DNA of 64,000 bases from NCBI GenBank assembly GCA_015501605.1, contig JADNRZ010000019.1, positions 1-64,000 of the forward strand, read 5' to 3'. The DNA is from Panaeolus papilionaceus (lineage: Eukaryota > Basidiomycota > Agaricomycetes > Agaricales). Below, in pieces: positions 21,216 to 33,690 of the stretch. Each line of letters starts with the position of its first letter. Position 1 is the first letter of the stretch. The translations under genes and the position numbers were made by a program. The notes under the pieces were generated by a model, which was not told the origin of the DNA, did not search any database, and saw only the letters and a list, made by a program, of their open reading frames with translations.

Positions 21216-22319
21216 GCACCTCGGTGAGTCTCGTAACCTGTTTCGCTTTTGAAAAATACCATTGAATGGTTTTCTGCCTAGTGGTATCACTACTGGTCGA
21301 GGTAGTCGACACTATTTGTCAAGGCGCCAGGAGCGCGATGGGTTATATCAAATTTGTCGTACACTCTCTTGTTTTTCTGTCTCACGTTGTACCTTGTGCA
21401 ACCCATGCTTCGTCGTTCAGGTTCAAATATTATCCGTTGACTCCCTGTTTAGTTTAATTTGGCTACTTCCTCCTTCTCGTTGTATTTAATTCTTCCTACT
21501 GTCATTCATCTTAGTTCTGATTTTACATTTTTTTCTGTACATTCATTCTTCGCGGTGTCTCCTCTGCGAGTTCCTTTGTAATGGACTCGATACAGTGACA
21601 ATTTATCTATCTATCTGTCTCCGATGAAGAAATCGTTGATGATTTTTCTGCGCATCGACCCTCCTGTCGAGCTGAATTAGAAATTTGACGGTAGGAACAT
21701 GCTTTCTTCGGTTGAGCGAGGATATAATGCGTTAATGCGATCTCTCGAAAGGGTTCATGTGTAAACATCATCGGGATTTAATTCTGTGAAATGATTATGT
21801 GTTTTATTGAATTATATGTGGGCAAAAGGACGTGATTAGGGGGAATGATACGCGAAGACATTGCGAAGCATCGCCAAAAGGGCACTGGACGGAGTGGTTG
21901 TATCGAATAGGTCTCCTTTCAACAACCATGATTTGCTAGCTCATGGATCGACTTCTTGCGTCGATTCTTTATTATCGCTCGAGAAAGAGTATCTTTTCGC
22001 TCCTTGAATGAATTCTTGATCATTCTGAGCGAGCATCTTTCGTGTTATCTTTTTGGCATGAGGGTCAGTTCGTTTTGCTCTTTCCTTCTCGTTGTGTGGC
22101 TAACATTCACCTTGCATCATGCATCTCACTACTGCGTGTCCCAACTGCAGCTCTGTCTCACCATGCTGATGCGTAATTTCTCGTCTGTTTCGTGGATCTG
22201 ACATCCTTCCCAGGCCTTGTTTGTGCCCTACGACGTTATTTTCCCCAACAACTTCCGTATCCTCAACCCGACAATCACCGACACTACCATCCTTATCCCA
22301 ACTGGTGCGCTCCAGGTGC
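21216..22319. other. Z1 segment downstream of GTPase 1 (matches 31853-33106)
   Basis: The 3' UTR intron is followed by decayed sequence. A frame VPYDVIFPNNFRILNPTITD, then ILIPTGALQVRSV (22227-22326), is also found in Z2 (33006-33106) and hints at a lost exon of an unknown gene. Short frames elsewhere lack support. Confidence 0.42.
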
Positions 22320-22808
22320 GCAGCGTGAGATGATCTTGGTAGAGGGACTTAGTGTGAATTTTCTATTTCTTTTATTCATCCATTCTGCTGATGGTCTGCA
22401 TGATAGACCACCGGAACCCCTCAACAGACGTACTTGTCACCCTTTCACCCCCTTCCTTGCACTCCCAGTCATTTGCTCTCTTGGCACGACCCAATCCTGT
22501 CTGCACTGGGCTGCCGAGTTGCTCGAATCGAAGCTTGCTACTCCAACGGTAATTGGGATGTGGTTTGGTGCCGTCGGTGTACCTGCGCGTGGCGAATCAG
22601 GGAACGGGACCGCTTCATTTGATCCTGCAGTCGACCTTATTCTCAACTCTCAATCAAGCACTCCCCAATGCACTCTGCGACAATCGTAAATCATGGCAAT
22701 CTCTATAATTCCACTTTTCGCTCGTATGCTGGCCTTGTCTCACTTTACATCCAACTCCGTCTCCCGATAAGCTGAAGTCTGCGTTTGCGAGGGATAGTAC
22801 TAGTACTG
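22320..22808 (+). pseudogene. Thiolase-linker remnant, Z1 copy
   Basis: This copy lacks about 90 bases present in Z0 and Z2 (the GTTGGGGAGCGG phrase). It keeps GAVGVPARGESGNGTASFDP. It ends with KLKSAFARDSTSTG at a GTGAGT donor (22809), the best fit of the four to the K-L-K-P-A-F..S-T-x-A-G-N junction of thiolase. Confidence 0.52.
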
Positions 22809-23174
22809 GTGAGTCAAGATTTCCTTATTTTCCTGTTCACACAGTCATTTTATCCCCCCCTCCACTCACTCTTCTCTTTCCTTCGCTGGCCATCCAAACT
22901 CTCTACAGTCGCGTTCTTTTTGTTTCTTTCCTACATATATATCCACCATAATATCACATTTGCGTTCACTTTCCTCTTTCAATACATATCGCTTCGCATT
23001 TTCCCATCCACTTCTCTACTAGGCGGTCTTATCGCTTTGGCTGTTTCATTTATGTTGAGTTGAGTCGAATGATGGGGAAGGCTCCAGGAAGTATTTATAA
23101 TAGACAAGTGGATACAACTCTCAACAAGGTTTCGTCGTTTTTACAGTCGTCCGAGTCGTTGTCCCTTGATGATG
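22809..23174. other. Z1 intron-like spacer
   Basis: C/T-rich sequence. Relative to Z0 and Z2 it has a deletion that removes the 166-base segment which is inverted between those two. No gene is seen. Confidence 0.35.
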
Positions 23175-23660
23175 TGACCGTGACAACATTTCCACATTCA
23201 TGGATTGTCACCTCATTTTCCTCCCTTCCTCCTTCCACCATCTTCGCCTTCCCAACCATCACCTTGCGTTCATTCTAGGGTCCATCTCTGTTAGAAAAAC
23301 TGATATCCAGTAATTCTGTGCTCTCTCGTATTCACGTTCTCTGCAAGTCTTTTTAGCAGATGACGAGATGGTTGAGTCCAGACCTTCCTTAATACATGGT
23401 CGTGAGTTCGGTTATTTAGCCATTGAATTCAACTCTGGCTAACGTTTGACCTGTTTAGCTGTAATTATTAGACAGCAATTTAATAATAGATCTCATTTTC
23501 GACTTCCACTTGTTCATGTTGTCTCAGTTTTCGCATCGTCGTTGGTGCCAGTCCCCACTCGCCTGGAAGTGGCATGAGTATCGGAGAAGCCTACACGTCA
23601 ACAATCGCCCCTGCATGTCTCTTGCGTCGCTATTACTCCCTTAACCCCATCTTCCCATCC
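23175..23660 (+). pseudogene. Thiolase N-terminal remnant, PQ block 5
   Basis: GTGACCGTGACAACATTTCC opens the block. A donor (CATGGTCGTGAGT) is at about 23396. The end reads VNNRPCM around 23600, equivalent to the TVNRQCSSG catalytic-cysteine phrase. The frame is broken between these points. Confidence 0.45.
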
Positions 23661-23947
23661 AATTCCTCTCCTAGCTCACGTCGCTTCAGTGAGTGTATTA
23701 CCGGCTCTTTGCCTTTCCACCCCAACTTCTCGCTCCCGTCTTTCCAGTACACGCGTGTCCCTCTGCTCCCATTACCCACTCTTCGTCTTAACTCATACTA
23801 TGTTTAATGGCTTCCCTTCACCTACATTTATCCTCCCTTGCTCATACACACGTCATTTCATTTCACAGCTCCCTCCCTCCATTCCTTTCTGTCTTATCCC
23901 CTAACTCATTCTCGTTCCCTAGCTCAGACTAACCTCCTATCCCCCAG
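23661..23947. other. Z1 intron-like spacer before the thiolase C-half exon
   Basis: Pyrimidine-rich sequence ending in a strong acceptor tract (CCTCCTATCCCCCAG). No gene is seen. Confidence 0.35.
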
Positions 23948-24240
23948 GTAATCACTCTCAAATCTCTGACGATGTCGCCGCCCTCGCACATTAATAGCGC
24001 TACCATCAGCGTCGGCCCCCGCGGCATGGGTATCGGACCCACATTCACCATTTTCCCCCTCCTCATTGGCGCTCTCCTCAGCCTCATACCCGCCCCTTCA
24101 ACCTCTTGCTGTATACTTAAGCTCGCTCCTCATCCACCAGACAAGATTTACTTCACCTGTCCTCTATTTCGCTCTAGATGGGTGATCACGGGCGTGTTTC
24201 AGAAGGAGTCCACAGGACCAGACAATATCACCCCTCGTGA
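23948..24240 (+). pseudogene. Thiolase C-half exon remnant (Z1)
   Basis: GTAATCACTCTCAAATCTCTGA corresponds to G-N-x-S-Q-x-S-D. About 45 bases are then deleted, and INSATISVGPRGMGIGPTFT follows the thiolase N-S-A-x-x-G-V-P-P..M-G-I-G-P-A-Y order. The tail VITGVFQKESTGPDNI with a GTGAGT donor is the Z-specific replacement of the thiolase C-terminus. Confidence 0.66.
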
Positions 24241-24580
24241 GTTCTGACTGATATTTCGCGTTGCCGTTCACTGACCACATTTTTCTTGATTAGGTGTAAC
24301 TTCTCTAGCTTTTAACTTGAATATCATCACAATTTTCTCTGTCTAACCACTCGCAGATTCCACGAATTTCCGAAGTCGCGTGCCTCAACGTTTCCCGATA
24401 GGCTCCACACCTTGGAACTCAACCTTCGTTGTGCGCCCACCAACAGCCTCGCCCTCTTCACATCTCGTTTTCTCCTGCCCATTGCGTGCGAGCCCGTGGC
24501 TGCACTGCACTGGTCCTCACTACTCATGTTGTCGACTGGACGATATGCAGGGAGGACCACTTAACCAGTGAGTGCCTGTT
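24241..24580 (+). pseudogene. Unrecognised exon remnant, Z1 copy
   Basis: Same block as 8225-8520. Here the RSTGRYAG phrase reads LSTGRYAGRTT after a frameshift, followed by CCAGTGAGTGCC. An acceptor-like TTGATTAG is at about 24293. Confidence 0.38.
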
Positions 24581-26496
24581 TTTCTCCCTTATTTACGTCC
24601 CTCATTTCATCGTTACTGTCAGTAGTGATTATAATTTGTGAATATTTGAACATGGATCGTTCCCCGCAATTTATTTACTGGGGTTGCAGAGCCGTCATCA
24701 CCGCAGGGATGAGCGACTGTCATCATATCAAATCATATCGGTTAGTTCATTTTAAAGTTTCTTTATCGTTTTATGGCTGAAATTCGCCATGTGTTACATG
24801 TACTACCGCCTCGTCCGCAAGTCCGTCCTTGCTCGTCGTGTTTTTCTATTTGCCATCGCCGCCTCACCTCATCCAACGCAACTCTATGACCATCTCCCAC
24901 CCCGCTCTCCCCTTACGACACGCTCTCTCCTCATCACCACCAGCAGTACCGGCCATACCCTTCAAACTAAGACGCAGCCTAGGTTTCCTTCATGAGATCG
25001 TCTCGCTGAACGGATGTGTTAGGGATTCGTGCATGGGCGCGTCTGGTGACGGAAAGTGAAATGGGCGTAGATCATATGCCTCATTTGTGGTCTGGGTGAG
25101 TTTTGTATGTTCATTCTGCTTCTATGTGGTCCATGATAACCCGTCGCAACGATATACAAACACCCTCGTCAAATGTTTGCACCCGCGCCATTGCATCCCT
25201 CATTTACTTTCCCTGTTGCTAGAATCATGGATCGCGACTCTAGCTCCTACTGGCGTCGTTGTGGAGTGATGATGGGTGGGAGAGGATACGTTCGGCGCAT
25301 CCGCACGCGACGATGATTCATAGAACGCGATTCCTTCCATCGCGCAGTAGGTATCACGGTACGGCTGAGAGTTTGGCTGAGCAGTATAAAGCCTACGTTT
25401 GGGGAGGATAATGCTGCTCATGTCGGTGAGTTGACTTTCAATATTCTTATTTGTCTTCGCGCTGCTCTTTTTCGCGCGTGCGCTATTCTCGACTGCCTGG
25501 TATATTCATCATCAATGCGTCCTGTCCTTGACCCTCTTTACTCCAGCTCTCTTCTTTCTGGTGCGTCTCTCCGAAATGTCTCCTTATTCTGCAGTTGACG
25601 CCCATTTTCATTCAGTTATCGCTCTTTAAACGTCGGATAGTCATATCACAACAAGCTTTCTTCAACCTTCTTCGTGTCTTACTTGTGTTCTCGTCTCCGA
25701 TGTCATACCTGAATTTTCATTTAAACCAATTTTTCACGTATCCTGTTTCCATATCATACACATCATTTTGTCCTCAATCGCTTCGTCTTTTGGTTCACCT
25801 TGCTTGTCCTCATTTCTTCGTCACTCTCAGTCGTATATATGAGCAATTGAAATTGGATATCTTCCGCAATTTACTTGCTTGGGTCGTTATAGCCGTCATC
25901 ACTGTGGCTGCCTGCAGGTTCCTCGCGACTTCGTGTTCTCCAGGAGGCCATCTTTCTAAATGATCACCTGGTCGCAGGGGAAGCAGTGTATACGCGAATC
26001 TATGATGATGGAAAGGGAATGAGGGTGAATGGCATGGTTGATTGAGGCTTGGGTGAGTTGCAGACCGTCGCCTGTGATATTCAAACTCGCTCGTTCAATA
26101 TATCCGCCCAAGACCTTGCATTCACGGCTAATTGCACTCTCAACATGACGTAGACCCACCTGAGTCGGGTCCACCTGAGTTTCCAGAATCATGGCTCGCC
26201 ATTCTGACCAGACTTCCGATGGTGAGTTGGTACTGGAAACGGATGCAAAGAAAGTATGCACGTACAGCTCCCTTCAACATCGCAGTAGAAGGAAGTAAAG
26301 TGAATATCTTCGGTGTATCTACGTGCAACGATTTTCATAGAAGGCTAGTGCTCCGCGGGACCCTGCCGTCGACCTTATCTTCAACTCTCAACATTGCTAA
26401 TAGCACTCTCGTCCAACGAACACTCTTCGTGGTCTCCGCCACCCTACCTTGTAGTCCGATTCCCACTCCGTCCTACTTCACATCCCAGCTCTGTCT
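24581..26496. other. Z1 distal modules, degenerate
   Basis: This contains WIATLAPTGVVVE (25231-25269), which has a counterpart in Z2, and the GTTGGTACTGG..GGATGCAAAG phrase near 26225. No frame is open across a module. No intact gene is seen. Confidence 0.4.
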
Positions 26497-26965
26497 CTCG
26501 CCAAGCTGAAGCCTGTGTTTAGGAAGAAATAGTACGAATGCTGGTGAGTTGGGGTTACCCTATTTGTTTTTCCTTCTCCGCTCTATTCTATTCTCTTTTA
26601 ACCTCCGTCCGTTGACCGTTGCTCATATGAACCCACTTCCTACCCATATATCCACCACTCATCCTCATTTTTACTTCAACGCCACTTTCACATTCACCTA
26701 CCTCTCTCAACACATCGCTTACCTATTCCCCTCACCCCCAATACACCACCTCGTGTGGTATTTTCCTTGTATCCCATTCCCCCATTCCCTTTGTTGCTTC
26801 ATGATCACTTTTTCAGATCACTCCCTCCTTCACTGACGGCACGCTGGCGGAAAGATGTTCCTGACGAGTATGTGGAGTGAGATTGTGATTGGGATGACTG
26901 CCGTCTATATTAGTGTGCAATAGAATCAAGACTTCGGTGTGAGAGTGGGACATAGGGGCGGGGAG
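26497..26965 (+). pseudogene. Thiolase linker and C-terminal remnants (Z1 end)
   Basis: CTCGCCAAGCTGAAGCCTGTG gives LAKLKPVFRK, very close to the thiolase linker. It is followed by AATGCTGGTGAGT. Near 26880-26960 IVIGMTAVYISV and QDFGV resemble the thiolase end GMGMAAVFVSE. The region between is unrelated spacer. Confidence 0.5.
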
Positions 26966-27439
26966 CATGGTAGTTCAAAGTTGACGATGCATACCGTGGA
27001 AACTTAGGGATGAACGTTGGCTCTTTCGTTAGTGTTGGAGTGATTTTGTGTGATCAGTTGAGGTGAGTGGAATGATGGCGTTGGCTTTGACATTGGGGGA
27101 GCTGTTGGTTCGTCTTCTTTGGAACGGTCCATTGATTTGCGTTGGTATCAGTGAGTAAGGAAGACACTGAGGCAGCTTGGAATTGGAAGTTGTTGTCCTT
27201 TCAAGTCCATGAGCAAGTTGGACGGTTCGGGGTTTGTGTCTCCTTGATTGTATGGCGTTCAAAGATCAGTGCGCACTTGTAGTACACATGCTTGTTGGTC
27301 TAGATATATGTGAAATGGGATTGTCTCAGCGATGAGGGTTACAATGCACTTTTCTGGTCTCATCGATCCCACTGACTCCTGGAGGAGTGCTGTTTGTATC
27401 ACCTCATTATATCATGATCTTCAAGCATGGATTTTTCGG
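26966..27439. other. Unassigned spacer
   Basis: This holds short phrases shared with 16505 (GGAGTGATTTTG) and broken frames. Nothing else is recognised. Confidence 0.3.
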
Positions 27440-28080
27440 ACTGAATGCGCTCCTCTTATATGAGTTTATCGAGTCTCTAATACCCAATCAAGAGCTAGAA
27501 ATCTCAAAGGACGCTCTTGATAGCATGAAGCTACTGTGTCCGATCTTCTGGCCAGTCTTCTGACAGCATCGTTGCGTGCATCCTCTGCTTTCATCCCATC
27601 ACCGGTAGGAGAAATCGATGGTTCTAAACGAGACGCTATCATTGCCACGAATAAGCAAATTGAGGATGCCGATTGCCAGTTTGATACCTTGAAAGACGAG
27701 TTATCCGTGGTATGTAGGTGTTTAACTAGTTACTGGTTCCAAATGTGGCATTGATATACTGGTCGGGTGCACTGAATCTGAATCGCACCAAGTAGGAATT
27801 TATCATCGACTCGGTGTTGGCTTTCTTGGATGAAGCCTACTCCGGGGGATCCATACCTCTCGAAGATCCACTGGTCCGAGACAACCTATTTAAGCGAATT
27901 TCGAACATACAACAATGGGTTTACGCTCTCGTATAAGACAGAAAAACGTCACTCATACCTGGAGGAGCGGATAGATTCTTTTCAGATGACTCTGACCGGA
28001 AAGAGCAATCGCCTTGGCGGCAATGTGCTCGCCTCTGGATGATCTCAATGACACCTACCCAACTCCTCGCCTTTACCGAT
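27440..28080 (+). pseudogene. Coiled-coil gene remnant, best preserved copy
   Basis: Frames read SDLLASLLTASLRASSAFIP (27538-27597) and KQIEDADCQFDTLKDELSVV up to a GTATGTAG donor at 27711. After an intron ending TAG at 27795 comes EFIIDSVLAFLDEAYSGG, then DPLVRDNLFKRISNIQQWV. The helical heptad-like pattern suggests a coiled coil. I do not recognise the family. An upstream frameshift and a later stop mark it as a pseudogene. It lies where X units carry the same gene (12400 and 56700). Confidence 0.5.
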
Positions 28081-28194
28081 AGTTGTACTCCATGTCTCGT
28101 TCAACTATTGCTTCACATAGTGTACGAATCCTGAACGCACAAGTAGATACAACTTTGAACACTTCATGAAGTTTCATCATCAGACTCGTCCTCC

Positions 28195-28880
28195 CCCTTC
28201 TGAGCTTGACGTCATTATGCGATGTGGCTGTGATGATATTCCCACACTTTGGGCCTGACACCCCAATTTTCATTCTTCCCTTCCCCCGTCATCATCGCTG
28301 TCCCTACCACCACCTTCTGTTCATTGTGGGCGGAATTCCTGTCTTATGTCCCGATATCCCGCCCTTCTACGTCTTCTAGTATCTGCGCCCTGCACTCAAG
28401 GATCGTAAATAGATGGATGTGGTGGTTGAATTCAGCACCTCTCTATACATAGATAGTCGTGAGTTTCGCCATTTCGTCGTTGACCTAAACCCCGTCTAAC
28501 ATTTGACCTGTTCAGGTGTAATTATTAGACTGAAAATTTAATACATCACTTTTCCTCTTTCCTCGCATCTTGTGTTCGTTGTCGCCTCGTCGTTGCTCAT
28601 CTTCAAGCGTTCATGTTGGCAGGGGTCTGCAAAAGGGATGGATGTCTGGGGAGTACGTCCTTCCTGTCTGATATACACAAGGAATGAACAAGTGGCACGT
28701 TCCTCGTACTTGTTCCTTTGAATCACTCGCCTTTGTCACCTCATGCCGCTTGGTTATTGTTTGTACCGCAATCCGTTTTATCATGTTTACCAGTGAGATC
28801 AACAGCTTCACATTTATCTATCACCGACATCATATCCTCCAGTATATTCTGTATCATCTATATTCATGTTGAACCACTCT
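28195..28880 (+). pseudogene. Thiolase N-terminal remnant, PQ block 6
   Basis: An intact TGACGTCA is at 28207-28214. ATGGATGTGGTGGTTGAATTC is at about 28412, then a GTGAGT donor at 28459. The second part keeps GGATGTCTGGGGAGTACGTCC but no open frame. Confidence 0.42.
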
Positions 28881-29935
28881 CTACCGCTCCCAACCTCCCT
28901 CTGTCCAGAATCACGCAAACCACGGAAACGCAATTGCGGCATACACCAACCTGCCTTCCAAAGTCTCTCTCCTCCCCTTTCTGCGTCCCGAAAGTCCCAG
29001 ATTGTGTGCTGTATCCTCAGTCCTTAAACGTTATCCGGAGTCTGTCAGGCTGTTGGGCTGTTCCTTTCATGGATTGAAGCGTGGTCTGGTTGTTCGCATA
29101 GGCGACTCTTGGCTCTTCGCGGCGCGTTACACCCGCCCTTCATTCATCTCTCATTGTATCTATCTTCACCATCGTCGCCAGTGCGTCCATCCTCACATTA
29201 GATACCCGCCACTGTCGCCTCTTAGATTACCAATTGCAATTCCGACTCTACTGATGCTCATGCACTAGTCTATCCACTCCTTTCGCCCACCCTCTTAGCT
29301 TCGCTCTTAGCTCTCGCAATTCAGTTGTTCACTTGACGCCCTACTCCTCTCTTCCGCCTCTGTTTTAAATCTCGCTGTTTCATCCAAGTATCAACTACCG
29401 ATATTTATATCGATGCCGCCTTGCCACCTCATCGGTCATCATCATCGCTGTCATTACGGGTGTGTCGATTATCACACGAAGCACCCGTTTTTACGGTCCG
29501 CTTACTCACCTATGCATTCAATCGCCGTTCCGGTCGCATTTACACCACAACTCACAATAACGCCTGTCTTAAAATGTCATTTTCCCCCGAAATCCTCATC
29601 GCGATTTTAACTCCCATGCAGTGGAGCCATGGTTGCACGTCATCGACGTGGATATTTAATGTTTCATATGTTCTTGATGGGTTGACGTTAGCAGGCAATC
29701 GGAGAGGTAATTTCCAGGAAGCAGTCAACGAGGGAAAGGACGAGGATGACACGGATGTTTGAATGTCCGAGCAAGCGGCGCTGAATGTCCGATGATAGCG
29801 CCCTCGCTTTGGACGTGGGCTTTTAATTTAGACTGAGCGTGTATGAGAAAGGGAGGGTGTAAAGTCGCCAAAGATCAGATCTGGGTCGACGACCTGAGTT
29901 GGACCGACATCCACTACCCTTAGACATCCCAGGTG
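28881..29935 (+). pseudogene. Unrecognised gene remnant with possible membrane segment, copy 3
   Basis: The core reads LSLRVCRLSHEAPVFTVRLL (29445-29504), then AFNRRSGRIYTTTHNNA. A 24-base deletion removes the A-W-A..C-Y-N-I region present in copies 1 and 4. ALIVSIFTIV-like hydrophobic sequence near 29145-29190 is interrupted. Confidence 0.42.
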
Positions 29936-30199
29936 GTTTTCGATCAGTTCAGTTAATTGATGGCAAGTTCAGAATAGATTAAATAAAAGATTGGAAGGTT
30001 CTGAGTTAGATTAGACAATCGCCTGGCATCGTGGTTGGCTGACAGGTGAAATGCACGAGGTAGATATCTACATTCTGCAAATCGTGCCCAGGTACACGTT
30101 TTCCATTTTCCTTCTTACCATCATCTTGTCCACATCGTCTTCTTGTCCGTGCCGAATATCTGCCTATCTCTACGATTCTTAACGCAGTATTTTACTCCA
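29936..30199 (+). promoter_or_regulatory. Upstream region of GTPase 2
   Basis: This stretch is shared with 41080-41338 but absent before GTPase 1. It contains AGAATAGATTAAATAAAAGATTGG and a pyrimidine-rich core (TTTTCCATTTTCCTTCTTACC) about 100 bases before the ATG, typical of fungal promoters. The promoter role is inferred from position and conservation. Confidence 0.45.
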
Positions 30200-31852
30200 A
30201 TGGCCAGTACTTTGACGAGGAAATATAAATATCTCAATGTCACTGAGCCTGTCTCTGTTACCCAAGCCGGCGAGGACAGCTCCATCCGCCGCGGTGATTT
30301 TAAAGTCCTGTCAGTGAACGGATCCAGCTGTTATTCTACAATTACGCCTTTGACATCACGGTTCTGACTACAGAATTATGGGACCAACGGGATCAGGAAA
30401 AAGCTCCGTGAGCATATGTTTAGCACTTAATACTGCACGCACAGGAATAATACTCATGATTTGACTGTCCATGTTGCTTTTGCGTGACTAGTTCATAGAG
30501 GCGCTTGGCCTCAAGGGCACCTCGAGAATATCCAGCAACGGCCTTGATGGCTGCACGCAAACCATATCTGCCTACCATTTAAACAATGTCACTCAAAATC
30601 GTAATGCAATTTACCTTGTGGACTCGCCTGGTTTCGCAGATAGCAAGATATCGGAGATGTCTATTGTTACCATGTTACAGAGATGGATAAAAGAGAATGA
30701 GTGAGTCTTCTTCTGCTCACTGTTCTTGCTTATGGCTTTTTTTCTTAATTTCCATTAATATTCGCACCACTAATGAAATACATCCTTCATTAGTTATTTT
30801 CATTGCATATTTTACTTCACACCAATCACATCTGTTCGGTTACCAGGAAGTCATCGACAGGTTCTAAAAACATTCCAGGTGCTCACTGGTGTCAGGGCAG
30901 CAACCAACATAACAATAGTAACAACGATGTGGGACAATATATGGGGTGAGCGTCCAGCAACACGTGCAGAGAAGACATATGAACAGCTCCAGGATAATAT
31001 ATGGAAGGTTTCTTGTTTTCTCATTCATTAGTCTGATTTAGTTCTGATCAATGCATTCATCTATTTACTTAGGATTTCATTGAAGCTGGAGCTCAAATCA
31101 CAAAGTTTTACAACACGGAGGAATCAGCACTGTCTGTTCTAGATGATGCTTTTGGATCACGACCTTTCAGAGCTTTCTCCATAGAAGATCATCGACACAA
31201 CATCAAATCAAGTCCATTTGCAAACAACCTGCTCACCAACCTCCAAAATCGAATCCAGAACCTGCATTCTCATATCCCAACCCTCCAGGACGAGCTTACT
31301 CATGCCGAATCGCAGGGAGACAATCTGCTTGTGTTGACTCTTCGCCCGAGGCTTCAAGAAGCTGAGACAGACCTGGCTCGATTCAAGAAGGAGCTTGATG
31401 ATTTCAATCGCCTTCCGGCCCCTTCCCCTTCCTCTTCGTCTTCTCCCTCTGTCCTTTCTCAAGTTTCTGAAGCTAGTGATGCTGCTGAGCAAGAGGACAT
31501 CATGCAGCGCATTCAGCAATTGACCAATGGCCCTTCTGCACAGGCCTCTTCCACTCACTTACCCATCATCACACAGAACAATGACGACTCAGTTCCCGGG
31601 CCCACCCGCGTCTCGAACAATACCAATGTTCAGTCCGTCTTCAACAACGACCTGGCTTTCGAGGTTGCTAGGACAGCGAGATCTTGGTCTCCTCCTATTG
31701 AGACTCCAAGCTCGAATCGACCTGTGGCGCAAGAGAACCAAGCTGTGCCACAACAACTCGTCCCAGCTCAGCGCGTTGGTGGGCGATTTGTCCGCATTAT
31801 AGAGGTCTTGAAGTGCTGGGGCGGCGCCATTGGTGAGCGTCATGAGGACTGA
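30200..31852 (+). CDS. GTPase 2: AIG1-like P-loop G-domain protein, complete, 5 exons
   Basis: Exons are 30200-30309, 30374-30407, 30492-30700, 30794-31007 and 31073-31852, giving 448 residues. The architecture is as in GTPase 1: GPTGSGKSS, DGCTQTISAY, DSPGFADSK, TTMWDN, helical region, Pro/Ser-rich tail and CWGGAIGERHED end. Differences are a GTCAGT donor for intron 1, SRPFRAF where the others have GTGGVF or GTNRTF, and a longer serine-rich tail. A 3' UTR intron starts just after the stop (donor GTTAGT at about 31861). No stop or frameshift is present despite decay of all neighbours. Confidence 0.85.
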
Positions 31853-33106
31853 GTACCCTGGTTAGTCTGTAAACATATATGGTTTACGAACAAGGCATAC
31901 AACTGATGTTCTACCCAGTGGTACCACCATTGTCGAAGGAGTCAGGAACGCACCAGGAGCGCTGTCGGTTAATTCTGATTCCATGTACAATTTCTCTTTT
32001 TGCTCTGTTTCTTGTTCTGACTTGTGCAATCTGTGCTTCGTCGTTACGATCTACCATGTTATTTGTTCACTGTCGGGTTAGTTTGGCTCCATCCCCGTTC
32101 TCGTTTTATTTAATTCTTCTTGCAGTCATTCACCTTAGTTCCGATTTTACATTTTTTCCTGTAAATTCTTTCCTCGCAGTGTTTCCTCTACGAGCTCCTT
32201 TGTAATGAACTCGATGCATCAAGGATTTAACTATCTAATTGACTCCGATGATGAGACTGTTGATAATTTCTTTGTGCTTCGACCCTCCTGTAGAGCTGAA
32301 TTAGAAATTGGACAGTAGGAACACGCTTTCTTCGGATGAGCAAGGTTATAATGGTTTAATGCGATCTCTCGAAAGGGTTTATGTGTAAACTTCCTCAGGA
32401 TTCAATTCTGTGAAATCATTATATGTTTTATTGAATTATATGTGGGTAAAAGGATGTGATTAGGGGGAATGATACGCGAAGACATTGTCAACGGGTGCGA
32501 AGCATCGCCAAAAGGGCGCTGGACGGAGTGGCTGTATCCAATAGGTCTCCTTTCAACAACCACGAAGTGCTAGCCCATGGGTCGACTGCTTGTGTTGATC
32601 GTTCATTATCACTCCACAAAGAATATCTTTTCGCTCTTCGAGTGAATTCTTGATCATTCTGAACGAGTATCATCCTGAAATTGAACACACTCCGCCCGAT
32701 TTGTGTGGTTAAGGAACATCCCACATGTTCCTCATGCTTAGTTGCGTATCTGATCTATGGAAGCTTGTCACCTTCTGGCATTCACTGGCACGAAGCATCT
32801 TATCCTTCGTTTTGTCTGTTCGTCATGAGGGTCAGTTCATTTTGCTCTTTCCTTCTAGTTTTAGGGCTAACCTTTACCATACGGCACACATCCCACTGCT
32901 GCGTGTCCCAACTCCTGCTCTCTCTCACCATGCTGATACATACTGTCTCGTCATTTTCCGTAAATCTGTCATCCTACCCACATCATGACTGAAGCCTTGT
33001 CTGTGCCCGACTACATTATTTTCCTCAATCACCTCTGTATTCTCAACCCAATAATCACCGACACTATCATCCTTATCCCAACTGGTGCGCTCCAGGTGCG
33101 CAGCGT
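31853..33106. other. Z2 segment downstream of GTPase 2
   Basis: Counterpart of 21216-22319, about 150 bases longer. The ILNPIITDTIILIPTGALQV frame near 33039-33100 is again open. Other frames are short. Confidence 0.42.
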
Positions 33107-33690
33107 GTGATCATCTTGGTAGAGGGACTTGCTTCGACGAAAACATGGTCAGTTGGGTGCGTTGGGGAGCGGTGTATGGCGACAGAGAGTAGGAAGACAC
33201 GTAAATGGTATGACTGTTTGAGTGTGAATTTTCTATTTCTTTTATTCTTCCATTCTACTGATGGTGTGCATGGTAGACCACCAGAAGCCCTCAACAGGCA
33301 TACTTGTCACCCTTTTACCCCCTTCCTTTCACTCCCGGTCATTTTATCTCTTGGCACGACCTAAACCCGTCTGCACTGTGCAGCTGAGTTGCTAGTATCA
33401 TGGCTTGCAACCCCAACGGGAATTGAGATGTGGGTGGGTGCTGTCGATGTATCCGCGCGTGGCGAATCAGGGAACGGGACCGCTTCACTTGATCCTGCAG
33501 TCTACCTTATCCTCAACTGTCAACCGGGCACCCTCCGCAAAGCACTCTGCGACAATTGACAATTGTGGCGATCTCTAGAGTCTATAATTCCACCTTTCAC
33601 TCGTAGACCGGCCCTGTCTCACTTCACATCCCAGGTCCATCTCCGGATAAGCTAAAGTCTGCGTTTGCGAGGGATAGTACTTGTGCTGTT
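33107..33690 (+). pseudogene. Thiolase-linker remnant, Z2 copy
   Basis: EMWVGAVDVSARGESGNGTA lies at 33427-33486. KLKSAFARDSTCAV (33649-33690) replaces the T-x-A-G junction, so the splice donor context is damaged. Stops lie upstream. Confidence 0.5.
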
